Part shown: in pieces, positions 32,451 through 46,032 of the stretch
Numbering within the stretch: position 1 is the stretch's first letter
Layout: each line of letters begins with the position of its first letter
NCBI GenBank assembly: GCA_949752745.1
Contig: OX457034.1
Span: forward strand, 724,493-788,492
Source: Protula sp. h YS-2021
Lineage: Eukaryota; Annelida; Polychaeta; Sabellida; Serpulidae
Reading direction: 5' to 3'
Length of the DNA: 64,000 nt
Program-made: the position numbers and the translations under genes
Notes under the pieces: generated by a model
Seen by the model: only the letters and a program-made list of their open reading frames with translations
Told to the model about the DNA's origin: nothing
Databases searched by the model: none

Positions 32451-34520
32451 ACTCAAAACTGACAATGACCGAGGAGGTCAAAGTCACCGTGGAACCCCTC
32501 ACATATCATCTTTTAGGCATGCTATACTATGTATCTCAGAGGAGTTCGTATGACAAGACTATGGAAAAAAAGGAATCACGCGGAAAAAACCTTACCGAAT
32601 CGCACTAACTCAACAATCCAGGAAATTGAAACTCTCCAAATTTAAATACATGAATATCTTTCATTACCTTTATCTGTGAAATCTGCTTGTTAATAAATAG
32701 TACTTTCGGCTTCGGACACACTCACAAATCCTGTCGACTAACAAAAATCGTTTCTTTTCAATTAAATTTTTGTTTATATGGGGCTCAAATAGGAGCCTGA
32801 AATGACAAGTGTCACTGTCCAATCTGTTTTTAGAAGTAGTGTTACCATTCTTGAGCTGATGTAAAACACAGCAGCAGCCGCTTGAGAAAATCTACACTCA
32901 ATTGCTTATATCGTTTCCATTAATAAAATCAAAACAATTTTTAATAGCAATGATTTTTCCGACATGTTTCAATAGATCTCGCAAACAAGATGCCTACGAA
33001 CACCAGTTGTATTTATAGGGAGAAGTTTATTGATGCAAGTGGTAAGATTATAAGCATTAAGCCAGAACCCTTCAAAGCAACGGTCCCATGATTTAAAAAA
33101 CAAGCTGATTTATGCTTGTTATTTTAATAGCTTTTGTATTTTTATTCAAAAAATTATTGCGTACATGTCTTCTGAAGTAACCAGAATCAAAGTCACTTTG
33201 GTATTTTCAAGCTGCTGAGTTCTAAGACGGTTCAGAGTGGTAAAGGGGGATGATTAGTGCTCCGTTTAGTTGTTCAGGCAAATACAGCTTGTATTAAAGA
33301 TACTATAAAACAAATTACCAGGCTAAATAAATGTTTACTTCTTTAAAGGAGATCATATAAGAGATTGTTATCATTGTCTACTAATAAACTACAAAGAGTA
33401 AATAGAGGCATATTTTGTTGTCCTGGAGGCATTTTGATCTTTATTTTTGTCATAAAAATGCAAGCAGCAACAGTACAAAACTGCATTAAACACGGGAGTA
33501 AATGACATATAACATATGAAATAATGTCACATATGCTACTTTGATTCTTTGCAGTGTTTGTTGTGCTTGGTGAACTTGCTATATTTCTGTACAAAACTAC
33601 AATAACAATAACAAGACATACACAAATATACAACAATAAAAAAACACGAAAAATGAAATCTTAAAATATCAATTAAAATTAGTTTCAGTTTGACTCACTG
33701 TTATTGGGATTGAGGCGTGACTTCTTAAGTTTTAAGTATTTATTTATAATGTCTTACACTAAAATCGCTGTAACACATGCAATGTTAGTTTAAAAAAATT
33801 AGAAATCATATGACGTCACACTGATCAGTGTGCCGTCTTGCAAAGTCAATGTATTGTAAATAGTTACACAATTTTAATGAAGCTTGGCCTCACGTGGTTG
33901 TATTCAAGGTTAAGACTGGATTTTATTTTTCAGTTTGCTGCTTCATGCTGCAATAATTATCTGTATCAAATGTTTAACAGTGTATCCATAATTCAAAACA
34001 TTAAATTCAGATATTAGTAAAATCACTCAATTCATTCACTTAATATTTGTTATTTCTGATTCTTATTCTAACATATCATACAAGCTCTAATTAATCTAGA
34101 TCAGGATTTTCCTGATCAAGACCAGTAACTGGGATAACCTAATTTATGGACAAATAACTGAACTGCCGCTTACATGATACACAAACGATACAAGTGATGC
34201 ACAAATGAATGCCTTGTATAAAATAAAATTATGGAATCAGATCAGACTGTCATCCAGAAATGGCATTATCTTAAAATAAGAAATTAAATCAAAGCAGACA
34301 AAATTATAGAAATCTAGAAAATAAAATAAAATTTGTAAATAAAAGCGAATGACAACAACAAAATAAAGCATGCCTTTTACTAAACTTAAACACCCGGTCA
34401 CGGATGAAAATATGGATGTTCCTTAATCGCATGCTTGTTTCTTTTACATTGCTGAATTTTTGAATAACGAAAAATATTAAAGATGTCTGTGTGTTGTACT
34501 GAAATCCAAGTAAAATATGA

Positions 34521-35981
34521 CTAGTCTTTTCTGATTTGTTTGAAAACTTGAATGTTTGTTTTTTGTTGTTTATTGTTTGTTTCTGTTGCACAGCATTTAC
34601 ATTTACTACACACTATGCTGAGTAGGAATTCAAGAAGTTCAACTATAGATATCATACTTGCTCCCAAAAATAATCCAACTTCTCCTCCGATGCTAGAAAA
34701 TAACTCCACGACCGTCATGGAATATACTTCTTCAAACACTTCTTCATCAAATGTGGAAAAATAGACTTGAATGTTTAGATAATTGCCTTTTATTGCAGAT
34801 ATATTTTGAATAGGCCAATTTTCTAGCTCAGCCAGCAAGACAGTAAAATTGTTTGGAAAGTCGGTAGAAGTAATGTGGTAGTCGTATGTTATTTCTGTGC
34901 ATGGGTGTGGGCAATGGCAGCCAGCATAAAAGGATTCTGTAGCAGTCTCAATACTGTGCAGCAGGAAGCAGAATAAGTAGTGACTCACTCTACATGTATT
35001 CTCTTGCCCTGGCTCATATACACATTGACAGTCGCCACTGCTGTAATACCGTGCCATCAGGCAGTCAATCATGCACTGGCTTCTAGAGTATGATCGATTT
35101 TTTACGCACCATTCACTGGGTTCGCCTGTCTGAAGCCGTTTTGTGATTTGTTTCTTGAAAGATATCAAATGATCTTTCCCAAGAGAAAGTTGAATATTGT
35201 GAAACATCATATTGGGTTGAATTCGGGGATCATGAATATGCATGTAATATCCATGTCCATGAAAGAACAGGGGTATATATTCTGAAGGATCAGCATTAAG
35301 CGTGAACGAATAGGCTTCGCCATATCCTGGCAAGTTGGTTATAAGTGGACTATTGTTCTGCACTGTTTCTTGTGCATTAAATGTAAAACATAGCCCTCGT
35401 TCGTTATAGCTGAAAGCGAAATAGTCGCTGCAGTTAATAACCTCGTTCAAATTTTTTCTGCAGCTTACAAATGTGTCCTCTAAACTATATCCCAAATTAC
35501 GAATAAAATCATACAGTGACATATTTCCAATTCTATTGTTTATAGATGTTAATATTTCGGTAAAATTACTCAACATTGTGCTGTTATTTGACATTTCCTC
35601 GTGGTAGCTGGGGTTCCAAAGTGATGTGTCTAACATACGAAACATCAACAGAATATCTGGATAATCATTTAGCAAAGCTGATTTCTTAAATTCATTAATG
35701 TTACAAAATGTGAGTGCTGGAAAGAAAGCTTTCTTCCTCTGCTTAGAGTATATTTTGGTAGCTGTAGTGTAATTGAGAAAAGTTGAAGCCGTAGTGCTAA
35801 TAAGCCACATGCATACACCTAGCATACCAAGAACAATGAGTATCCACACAACTCTTCTAGCAATGTTTGACTTCGAGCTGATGCAGTGGTGCAATCCATG
35901 AAACGTCGCTTCATTTGCATAATTGTCTAATTTCTTAACTAGAGTGCCGGCCGTATTTACTTTTGCACTTGATATTTTCAT
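34521..35981 (-). CDS. DEG/ENaC family sodium channel subunit, single open frame
   Basis: A 486-aa frame from ATG 35979-35981 (the frame stays open to an earlier ATG at 36074). These trimeric plasma-membrane channels are gated by acid, peptides or force. TM1 is about residues 44-62, followed by the conserved FFPALTFCN. The extracellular part has GLCFTFN, the Cys-rich CMIDCLMARYYSSGDCQC and CHCPHPC. TM2 (about 432-460) includes LFSSIGGEVGLFLGAS, where GAS is the G/S-X-S selectivity filter. It ends with a short Cys/Lys-rich cytosolic tail. No intron interrupts the frame, which is notable beside intron-rich neighbours and suggests a retrogene or an intron-poor subfamily. The activating ligand cannot be inferred. 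Confidence 0.93.
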   Translation of the reverse strand: MKISSAKVNTAGTLVKKLDNYANEATFHGLHHCISSKSNIARRVVWILIVLGMLGVCMWLISTTASTFLNYTTATKIYSKQRKKAFFPALTFCNINEFKKSALLNDYPDILLMFRMLDTSLWNPSYHEEMSNNSTMLSNFTEILTSINNRIGNMSLYDFIRNLGYSLEDTFVSCRKNLNEVINCSDYFAFSYNERGLCFTFNAQETVQNNSPLITNLPGYGEAYSFTLNADPSEYIPLFFHGHGYYMHIHDPRIQPNMMFHNIQLSLGKDHLISFKKQITKRLQTGEPSEWCVKNRSYSRSQCMIDCLMARYYSSGDCQCVYEPGQENTCRVSHYLFCFLLHSIETATESFYAGCHCPHPCTEITYDYHITSTDFPNNFTVLLAELENWPIQNISAIKGNYLNIQVYFSTFDEEVFEEVYSMTVVELFSSIGGEVGLFLGASMISIVELLEFLLSIVCSKCKCCATETNNKQQKTNIQVFKQIRKD

Positions 35982-36764
35982 TTTTATTGTATGATTACTT
36001 CTTTGGTATTGCTGATCACTTTTAAAATCAACTACAAAGAGTAAATAAATGAAGTGAATGTTAATTAGTCTCACAATTAGCCACTCTGCCTAATAACACA
36101 TCGCTTATTTACAAATTACCCTATGGAGATTCTAATACCCGTTCTGCTATTATTCCTACCATATTTAAATTTTCCTTTCATATTTTCTAGAAGTTGTTTG
36201 CACTCTTATACAGTTATAGCTCTTTCTGGTGAATCTGAATACGCTGTAACAACTTAATCGCACACTTTCCTTTTATTGCTTCCTTATGGTTATGGAGACG
36301 CATTAAAATATCTGTTCTAATTGCAATTGCTGTGGTTTTATTTTGCATTATGCTGCATTGCATTGATTTTTGCTCACGTCAAGGTAGTAAATTGTGTTTG
36401 TTTTCGGTCGCTCAATAGCATCTTTCCCATTAAATTACATTGATTACTATTATCACCTTTCCGGGTAGATGCATTTCATTACATTAAATATCCAAAGTGC
36501 AGGAAACACTCTTCTCATATTACATATACCATGTGCCATAATATTTTAACGATAAGTTCCTCAAATTCTATATAAATTGTAAGCATAAAGTGATCCAGGG
36601 GAAATAGATTAACTAGGGTATTGAACCTGGATTCATTTAGGGTGCTTTTAGTGTTGCTATTTTGCTCGGTATCGTTAGCAACATGTCCCAGCTATTTGTG
36701 CCTATTATGGGCACGCAAATAAAACGAATGCAGTTGATCTACTCCTTTCACCGCAGCTACAGAT

Positions 36765-36920
36765 CAGTCCTTTCTCCCTGCCCCGCGGCTACTGGTCAGT
36801 CCCTTCACCCTGCCGGCGGCTACAGGTTAGTCCTTCCACCCTGCCCGCGGCTACAGGCCAGTCCTTTCCCCCTGCCTGCGGCTACAGTTCAGTCCTTCAG
36901 CCTGCCCGCAGCTACAGGTC
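36765..36920 (+). repeat. GC-rich minisatellite, CCTGCCCGCGGCTACAGGTCAG
   Basis: Five to six units of about 32 bp with core GGCTACAGGTCAGTCCTT and CCCTGCCCGC, some containing the palindrome CCGCGG. Confidence 0.88.
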
Positions 36921-37374
36921 ACTCTAAAGCCCTTGATGGCAGGTTAGACTTCCTTGCTAAAAATACTGCTGTATGATCTTTTATCGCTTCGTGGCTAAGA
37001 CTCCACTCTCTTTTCGCCCGGGCAAGGATAAGAGAATTAAGTGTAAGATTCTTCTGAAACTGCAATGACGACAGCTGAAACAGATTCCTTGGAGCCTTGT
37101 CGTGCTTTGATTGCAATTTTTCAATAATTTTGACATTTAACAACTCTGTGTTTGTGAGCATTGCCAAAGGTAGAATTTTTTGTAGCTATTAGTTATAAAT
37201 AATCAATAATAATGATGATTACTGAATCAACTACACTTCTAACTAAATCTGACAGCTCATAATAATAACACAAAATGCCTGTTTTTAAATACAAATAACC
37301 AAAACTCAGTTCTACTCATGACCAGCTCTCTTTCAGCATTATTCTCCCACTACACCCCCTTCCCTCCCTGTGCA

Positions 37375-38462
37375 ATACCCCTCTCCGCACCTGCGCAATA
37401 GCCCTTACACCTGCGCAATACCCCGAACAGCGCAATAGCCCCCTCCACCTGCGCAATACCTCTACCCACACCTACGCAATGCCCCCCACCTGCGCAATAC
37501 CGCTCCCCACACCTGCTCAATACCTACTCACAACTACGCAATAGCCCCCACACCTGCGCAATACCCCCCACCTGCGCAATGCCCCCACCTGCACAATAGC
37601 CCCTCCACCTGCGCAGTACCCCTCCCCACACCTACGCAATACCCCACCTGCGCAATACCGCTCCCCACACCTGCTCAATACCTATCCACACCACCGCAAT
37701 AGCCGCCACACCTGCGCAATACCTCCCACCACCTGCGCAATACAACTCTCCCCACCTGCACAATACTCCCTCCCTGCGCAATAGCCCCCACCTGCGCAAT
37801 AGCCCCCCCCCCTGCGCAATACCGCTCCCCACACCTGCGCAATACTACACACCTGCGCAAAAGTCCCCATACCTGAGCAATACCCTCCACTCTGCGCAAT
37901 AGGTCCCACCTGCGCAATACCCCCTTCTCTCCCTGCGCAATACCCTCCCCACACTACGCAATACCCGCCCCGCACTTGCGCAATACCCCTCCCCACACCT
38001 GTGCAATACCCCACCTGCGCAAATGCTCTCCATACCTGCGCAATACCCCACCTGCGCAGTACCCCTCCCCACACCTGAGCAAAACGCCCCACCCGAGCAC
38101 TAGCCCTCCCATACCCGCGCATTAACCTCCAAGCTACGCAATAGACCCCACCTGCGCAAAACCCCCTGCCTAACCAATAGTCCCCCATACCTTTACTTTC
38201 CAACCTGTGCAAAAGACCCCCATATCTGGGCATTACCCTCCAACCTGCGCAGTAGTTCCCAATTCCTGCACAATACCCTCCAACCTGCCAATAGACCCAC
38301 CTGCGCAGCACCCCCACCTGCACAATAGCCCCCATACCTGCGCATTACCCTCCAACCTGCGCAGTAGGTCCCACCTGCGCAATACTCCCTCCCTGCGCAA
38401 TACCCCCCACCTGCGCTATGACCCCCACCTGCGCATTACACCCAACTGCGCAATATCCCCCC
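37375..38462 (+). repeat. Large minisatellite with CCTGCGCAATACC core
   Basis: More than 1 kb of roughly 50-60 short units, 15-26 bp, all built on ACCTGCGCAATACCCC. The TGCGCA palindrome is the most conserved part, while the C-rich linker varies in length. The minus strand reads as an open frame rich in Gly, Tyr, Cys and Ala, but this is a repeat artefact. Confidence 0.95.
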
Positions 38463-38847
38463 ACCCTCCACTAAAGGCGTACATTTGGAGTTGAATGTGT
38501 AGCGACAAACGAAAAGTGATAAAAGTCAAGATACTAAGATTAATTTTGTTTTTGAATATTACAAAAGAAACGAGATAACACATTAGAGATCAGATATATG
38601 TATGAATGTATAACTTTGCTCCAGTGTTGTATTAACCCAAACATTGTAGCTAAGAAGATTATAAAATATAACCAAAAATAAGTTAATTGTATTCCGAAAA
38701 ATGCGTAATACCTGGGCTAAATATTGAGTGCTTATTGTATCCAACAATATACAAACTAAAGACACAGCAATCACAGTCACTGACATGTCAGAATGCTTAG
38801 CATAAAGTGCGTATTTAAGAATACTTATCTGACGTAGAAGCACAGCA

Positions 38848-39325
<478 letters not shown>

Positions 39326-40205
39326 TTACGGTGAAAGCCCTGTGAAAGACCTCAGCGCCATCTTTGGACATCCTCTGAGACGACATCTGGTGAGCGACTG
39401 CGTGAGTGCGAGGCGGTTCCTGAGTGGGTTTTCGTGCTTGTCAGACAGAAAAAAAAGTATGTGATAGGTTAATAGAAGAAGGATGGTGATTGGAAGATGG
39501 GGTCAGGGCTTGTACGGTAACATATAACGCAGCATGACAAATTGTTATATAAACAGGGAAATGGTTAAATTTTTCTGTTGTTTTTCCATTGACAAAAAAG
39601 TGGAAGGAGAATCAGGGGTGGGCTGAACGGTAATAAGAACGCGGTATACCAGATTTTTTTTTCATCTCTGCCAATTTTTTATTTGTTTTTATTGTGTATA
39701 GTAGTTTGATTTATAACTATTTATTCTACAGATTACGGTAATTCTAATCCATGCCGTGTAATTCTCTGCCATGCTCAGTGTAGAATGGATTTCTTACTGA
39801 TTTACTCTTTTACTCTCCCTAAGTGTCAACTAATCTTGATTTAATCTGTAAGCCTTCCTAGAAATTCGTCACCAGTCATACCTTTCGTCGGGCTGCGCCT
39901 TTCTTTCAGCTTTTGATTCAGTTATGTGCATACCTTCAACGAGAATAGGCTTGCGACATGGATTCCAAGTAGTAGTGAGATATATTTTGATTATCAATTG
40001 TGCTTCTGTCAATTTGAAAAGGGAGAGATAACAGACTTCAGATAAGAAACATGAATGGGTGCAATAATTTGTTTTAGTGGGTGTAACAAATCAAAAGTTA
40101 TAGCATAGAAGATCTAAGTTGTATTTAAGAAACTGTGTACTGTATGAAAGTGAGGCTAAATGGTGCACTACTTGCAGCCTACATTAGACAACTGAAAGAA
40201 ACAGG

Positions 40206-41172
40206 GGATCTTCCTGTGGGTGATTTGCCGGTGGGTGATTTGCCGGTGGTCTTTTGTCGGTGGGTGAATTGCTGGTGGATGTGAGCTGCCGGTGGGTGAA
40301 TTGCCGGTCTAGGGTATTTGCCTGATGGTTACTTGCCAGTGAAATTGTTTAAACACATTTCGCTACATATCTGGTTTATTTCTATAATATTTCGCAATCT
40401 ATAGATTTCACAATTAACTCTCTGAACAATGCACTAAATAAATATTACTTAACAACTAAATAACAATCATAGATGAATGAAACTCTTCGACCAGTTACAT
40501 TATAACTTTATAACAACTAAATTGCAATCACACATGAATGTAGCCCTCTGATCAGTTACATTATAAGCAGTCTCTTAAAATATCTAATTTTAGTCTAAAT
40601 CCAATCTTATTTAACGCTAAAGCGTTATTAGTCCCTTAGAACTTTAAAATGCAATTAAGAACGGTAAAGCAATGTAATCTATTCATGTTACTGATCAAAT
40701 TTAAACCAAGTCTCTTTTGCAATTACAGCAAATAAATCTCAATCCATTCAAATTGCGCTACAGAATTTCCACAACTTTAATGATAGATTATAATGATGCC
40801 AAATGAAGTCCAGAGTAATTCGATTTACTCTGAAAATAAGATTAGCATGGAGCAGATGGGATTTCGATAGCTGGGGCAATCCAAAATCTGTAATTTATTT
40901 TACATAATAACTACAAACGCAACAACAAAAATGCAATTAATTCTTTTAAGTTTTCTTTATTCAATTTCTTTGATTTTGAGGTTACTTGTTTGGAACTGAT
41001 AATAAGCTTTTTTTTTAAGATTACTTTTTTGCCAATTTCACTAGCAATTCACCTGCCGGCAAATACCCTAGACCGACAGCTCATCTACCGGCAATTCACC
41101 CACCGGAAAATCACCTCTGCGGCAAAAGACCACCAGCAAATCGCCCACCGGCAAATCACCCACCCTAGATCC
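40206..41172. mobile_element. Foldback-like element with repeat-built inverted termini
   Basis: The 5' arm (40206-40345) contains repeated GTGGGTGATTTGCCG units. The 3' arm (about 41030-41172) is its reverse complement, with CGGCAAATCACCCACC units, and both share GGGTATTTGCC and its inverse. Arms start GGATC and end GATCC. The roughly 690-bp centre is AT-rich and non-coding. Long terminal inverted repeats made of short direct repeats are typical of foldback elements. No transposase is present. Confidence 0.75.
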
Positions 41173-41280
41173 ACAACTGAATACATTGACTATGTAGCGA
41201 TCACTGATATGCAGAATACCCGACATAAGTATTATATCTGAAAACACTACATGACGTTATAGCACAGCAATTAGCTATAA

Positions 41281-41290
41281 CGACGACGAC

Positions 41291-41330
<40 letters not shown>

Positions 41331-41348
41331 ATGATAATAATAAAAATA

Positions 41349-41404
<56 letters not shown>

Positions 41405-41692
41405 CATGATGATGATGATCATGATGATGATGATCATGATGATGATCATGATGATGATGATGATCATGATGATGATCATGATGATGATGACGATGACGAT
41501 GATGACGATGATGATGATCATGACGATCATGATGAGCATGATGAGCATGATGATCATGATGATCATGGTCGAGATGATGATGCTCATGATGATCGTGATG
41601 ATCGTGATGATCATGATTATCATGATCATGATGATCATGATGATCATGATGATAATGATGATCATGATGATAATGACGATCATGATGATGAT
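41281..41692 (+). repeat. (GAT)n-type repeat with GATCAT palindromes
   Basis: About 410 bp of GAT triplets, increasingly interrupted by GATCAT to the right. Poly-Met and poly-Ile frames across it are artefacts. Confidence 0.95.
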
Positions 41693-42372
41693 ATCACGGA
41701 TATTATTATCATCATTATTAGTCAACCAGTTGGAAAGAAAACTGTCCACAGTTTCATGAAAACATTAAAATCTCGCTACGTACTAATTCAGAATACCCCA
41801 ACAGCGTTTTTGTATTTAAAATGGTAACTTTTTAAAAATATGATTAAGTTAGTAGGAAATATATGTGTACGAATGCTTCTACAATGTAACTACTGAAAAA
41901 TATCAATGTAGTTTTATTTCACTTACGTTAAGGTTTATGTGTTAACTGGATAGCAGAAAATTTCAATTTCTTTCTTATGATTTCCATTTTAATTCAATTC
42001 TAAAAATGAAAATTAATTTCAATGTGAATTGGTCTGTACTATGATAGAATATAACCACAAACGTTCTCGATTTATTCATTGAGAATGCTGTCAATACACT
42101 TAAGTGATTAACTACAGCAGAGTCTGCAGAGCTTTGGGGCTTATGTATATATAAACGTTTGGGGTGTCCTAACAGCAATGCCCTGCTCATTCTTCGTCTA
42201 ACTTATTGATCAGCTCTGGTACTGAGTCCATGTTTATGTTGTGTTATATTAGGCGTTAGTTAATCAAGGTGTCATGTCCCGTATATACTGATACAACGAC
42301 TTACTACTAATAATTCACTTATATTCATAATGAATTAACGCATATGCATAGGATTATATCTTTGTCATCAGA

Positions 42373-43048
42373 ATGCATCGGAAATGCAGATTAAACTCAA
42401 AGTTATTACTTGTTCTATGTATATCTTTCGCATGTTTATGTATTACAGGTTAGTACTGTGCGAGCAGAAACATTTTAAAAATAAAGTAATAGAAAATTAC
42501 ACAAAATGTTAGCTTTATTAAAAATAACGATAGCCAGTATCAACTGTGTTAAAAGCATTATGACATTTGTTCATTAGTAGAGCATGTATCTAAACGTATA
42601 TTCGGCGTGTAATTTCTTGTATTATTAAATGATATTGGCTAACCACTTTTTAGGCCTTATGTGTTGAATAAATGTCACAGTATAAAGTATTATGCTTTGT
42701 TCTTCAGTATCCTACTTACGTATGGATAAGGCGACACTGAAACATAAGAACGAACGCTCGTATGACCAGGTCAAGGTAAACATTAAACCAGTTTCTATCT
42801 AGTGCAGCACTCGCAAGACTCTTATTCTTTCACTTTAAGAAAATTGATCGCAATAAATATCCAAGTTCTTAACTTTAAATATCAGAAATTCCATTTCTTC
42901 CTATATATATTTTGCATTAAAAACAAACAAAACATTTAGCATTTGCTTTTCAGGACAGTATTTTGGAATCTGTGAATGACTCGATAAACGCAACTTCAGT
43001 GTCAATTAATGTACAGCAGGCGCAAAGAGGCCACGTAAGTCTCTCTCG

Positions 43049-43138
<90 letters not shown>

Positions 43139-45684
43139 AACATAACATATTGCTTCAATATATTTAAATGTGATTTATAATTCTGCAACATATGTATAAT
43201 CCTGATATCAGTGCTCAACCCGAGGCTCAACCCACTGATTTCTTCTTAACAAAAACCATGAGTGACTCATACAAAACTGTGTTATTTTCGTTTTACATCA
43301 CAGTGCAGCCCAAAACTCCTTAAAATATTTGATTTTCCAAGTTTAATGAGCCCATAAGACATGGCGTGAGGCGTTGCTACCTGATCATTATGATGCAATA
43401 GTTTCAAATCGTGAAATACTAAATCCTTGCACAGCGAAATGCGGGACAATTGTATCACTTCGGTACCCAATTCGTTATATCAATGAAAAAAGTATTCTCA
43501 TGGAATGAAATGTATTATTGATTAAATTAATTTTGCAATTTACATAAAAGAGGACCTGAATAACAGCATCAGCTTGAATAGTTCTGCTATTGTAATATTT
43601 CAGGATAATGTGACAAACAATGCTCCGGCGACTACACCCGAAGTTACAAAGGTGCTTCTTGTTACTTACATGCGAAGTGGCTCAAGTTTTCTTGGCTCAA
43701 TGCTACAGGTAAATTACCTAATAAATACACGCCAAAGTATTACTTATTAAGACATGATTCGGCATTGGTCATTTAATAACTTTACAGATAAGCAGTTGCT
43801 TAAGCATGAGAGTAATTTTTTCACAGTTGCCATAAGCCGCACTTGAAAGATCTTAGGGATTCAGCGAATTCAAGCATTTTCTTATTTTATTGAGTTTCGC
43901 TGAGTTTTAATTGGAACTAGCTGCAACCAAATGTCAACAGTTAAAGTTTTGTGTACAGGAAAACAGCGCAGCACAATATTGGTTTGAACCACTAGATGGC
44001 GCATACATGCATCTCTATGGTCTTGCTAAAGGTACAGCGCCGTTGGACTTAACACACAATGCAAACGGCACAGATAGGTATCCCTTGAAGACAATTTTAA
44101 GAAAACTTTTTATTTGCAGATCATCTTTCTGACAAAGTATTAAAGTTTTGCTGATATCTAAAGAAATGAAACTAAAAAAATATTACATTTCTTTTTTTCT
44201 TAATGTGAAAGATTTTGCATTTCATTTAATTAAAAGTAAACAATATCACAACTTTAAAGACCTTTGTATAACAGAGGTTCTTTCTATGGAGAAATGTAAC
44301 GTGGGTGATTTAAACTGGACATTTTAAAATTTTAATTTCCTGTGAATCTATGTAGAAAGGATAAAATGCACCGTTCATCTATTTAACATGATAAAATCTT
44401 GAATATTAGAGCACCTTATTTTCAGGCTTCCACCAGAATACGAACGCAATTATATAAGAGATACGCTCCTTTCGATATATAATTGTACCACTGACGCTGT
44501 CGCTTCTGAAACTCTACTACACAATTTCATTTACCAAACAAGAGAAAAAACATTTAATCGGTGCGTATTTGAAACCTTGCATACTGAAAAGGTGCCAATC
44601 ACCCAGCATGGCCAGTACACAATTCCTCGATTTCAAGTCTGTCCATTTAACTACAGGTAAGCTTAAGATTTTATATGGATGTAATAAAGTTTAAACTTTC
44701 TTATATTTGGTTAATCCATATGTTCAAGCAAAATCTGCTTTAATTTTATAACTGCCTTGCCAATTTATATATTTAAGATTAAATTATTAAAATTAACCAG
44801 TGGATAACACATATTATTAGCAGGCTATTAATACCTGATTTAAGAACACGAATAGCTTTAGTGTCAATCAAATGCAATTTCAAAATCAGTTGACCATGAA
44901 ACAGCTTAAAACATTATAATTTAGGGTTTTGATTAGACATGTATTTCATTACAGCTTTTCCAAATGTCACGACTGGCTTACTACCCAAAGCTCAAATATA
45001 AGAGTCCAAAAACAGCACCAGCAGTACGTAGAGAACAAAAATCTACTTCGGAAAGTCGCATACACCTGCAGCCACTATCTTCAACAGCAATGCCTTAATG
45101 CACCCCTTCGCGTCTGCAAAACCATCCGACTTACTATGGAATCCGTGACTCACCTTCTTGCGGCGGAGCCTAGTATTAGAATCGTTCATTTATTACGAGA
45201 TCCCCGTGGTATTTTGAACTCACGAAGAACAACAGGATTATATTCTGATGTTACAAAGCGCCAGATTGGATTCAGAAAACGTCAAGATATCAACGATAGG
45301 CAACAACAGACACATTATGCAGTCATACACGAGGCGAAAATGTTATGCACCCGAATGAGTCATGATATTGAAATAGCAAATAAACTCACATTGGGATATC
45401 CTGGTCGTATTTTTGAAATGACCTATGAAGATATTGCAAGAGAACCAAAAAAAGCATATGAACAATTATACAATTTTCTAGGTTTGGTGCCATCTCAAAA
45501 AGTGGAAAATTTTATTTACATGGCTACACACGCAAAAGGAGAAACAAAACTTTGGAGTGTTTCGAGGAAAAATTCCACAGAAACTGCCTTTAAATGGCGA
45601 GATTATTTGAAACATGAAACTCTGTCTGAAATTTCAAGCATTTGCTCAACAGTTTTTGAACACATGCACTTATCCGAAAACTAA
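42373..45684 (+). CDS. Golgi carbohydrate sulfotransferase, 7 exons
   Basis: Exons 42373-42448, 42708-42775, 42954-43034, 43604-43708, 43959-44077, 44426-44656 and 44955-45684 join in phase to 469 aa. Exon 1 encodes a short basic start and a signal anchor ([14 protein letters not shown]), so the topology is type II Golgi membrane. A Ser/Asn stem follows. The 5'-phosphosulfate loop is [14 protein letters not shown] (Arg about residue 99) and the 3'-phosphate site is [12 protein letters not shown] (Arg about 308). Both bind PAPS, the sulfate donor. This matches the CHST GlcNAc/Gal/GalNAc 6-O-sulfotransferase group; the acceptor sugar is not predictable. The start is the only ATG leading into the anchor. 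The frame ends at TAA 45682-45684. Confidence 0.94.
43046..43136 (+). repeat. (CT)n microsatellite
   Basis: About 44 CT units with one CC interruption, beginning about 12 nt after the GTAAGT donor of sulfotransferase exon 3. Confidence 0.95.
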
Positions 45685-46032
45685 TATTTATGCCAATGAA
45701 AATGTGTGTACAAACGCAAATTCTAATTTCGTTATTATGAAAAAGTGTATTTAACAAGACCAATAGATACATTAAGAGAAAGCTTATTTAATATGAAACG
45801 CATATTTATTTCTTTAATTCTATATTGATTACTTTTTCAATTTCCAATACATTTTCCCCCTGTAAAAAATATTTGTATCATCTGCGAAGAGAAGAAAAAT
45901 AAGCAACTTTGACACATTCACAATATCATTAATATATAAGACAAAAAAAAGTTATCCATCTGAACAAATTGCTGACGATTTGTCAAATAACTTTAAATCC
46001 ATTCACTTGAGATACCTCTTATACCATAATAG

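Larger units (their letters stand above)
25020..34520. other. Intergenic region, no gene recognised
   Basis: Between the chitin synthase start and the DEG/ENaC stop I find only short frames without domain motifs, and AT-rich sequence with decayed duplications (listed separately). The chitin synthase promoter should lie at its left edge, just beyond 25020, but no motif is distinctive enough to place it. Confidence 0.6.

Noticed and set aside
37682..38335. Gly/Tyr/Cys-rich 217-codon minus frame
   Set aside because: Translation of the TGCGCA minisatellite; no family motif, splice or promoter support.
41201..41759. Poly-Met and poly-Ile frames
   Set aside because: GAT triplet repeat artefact.
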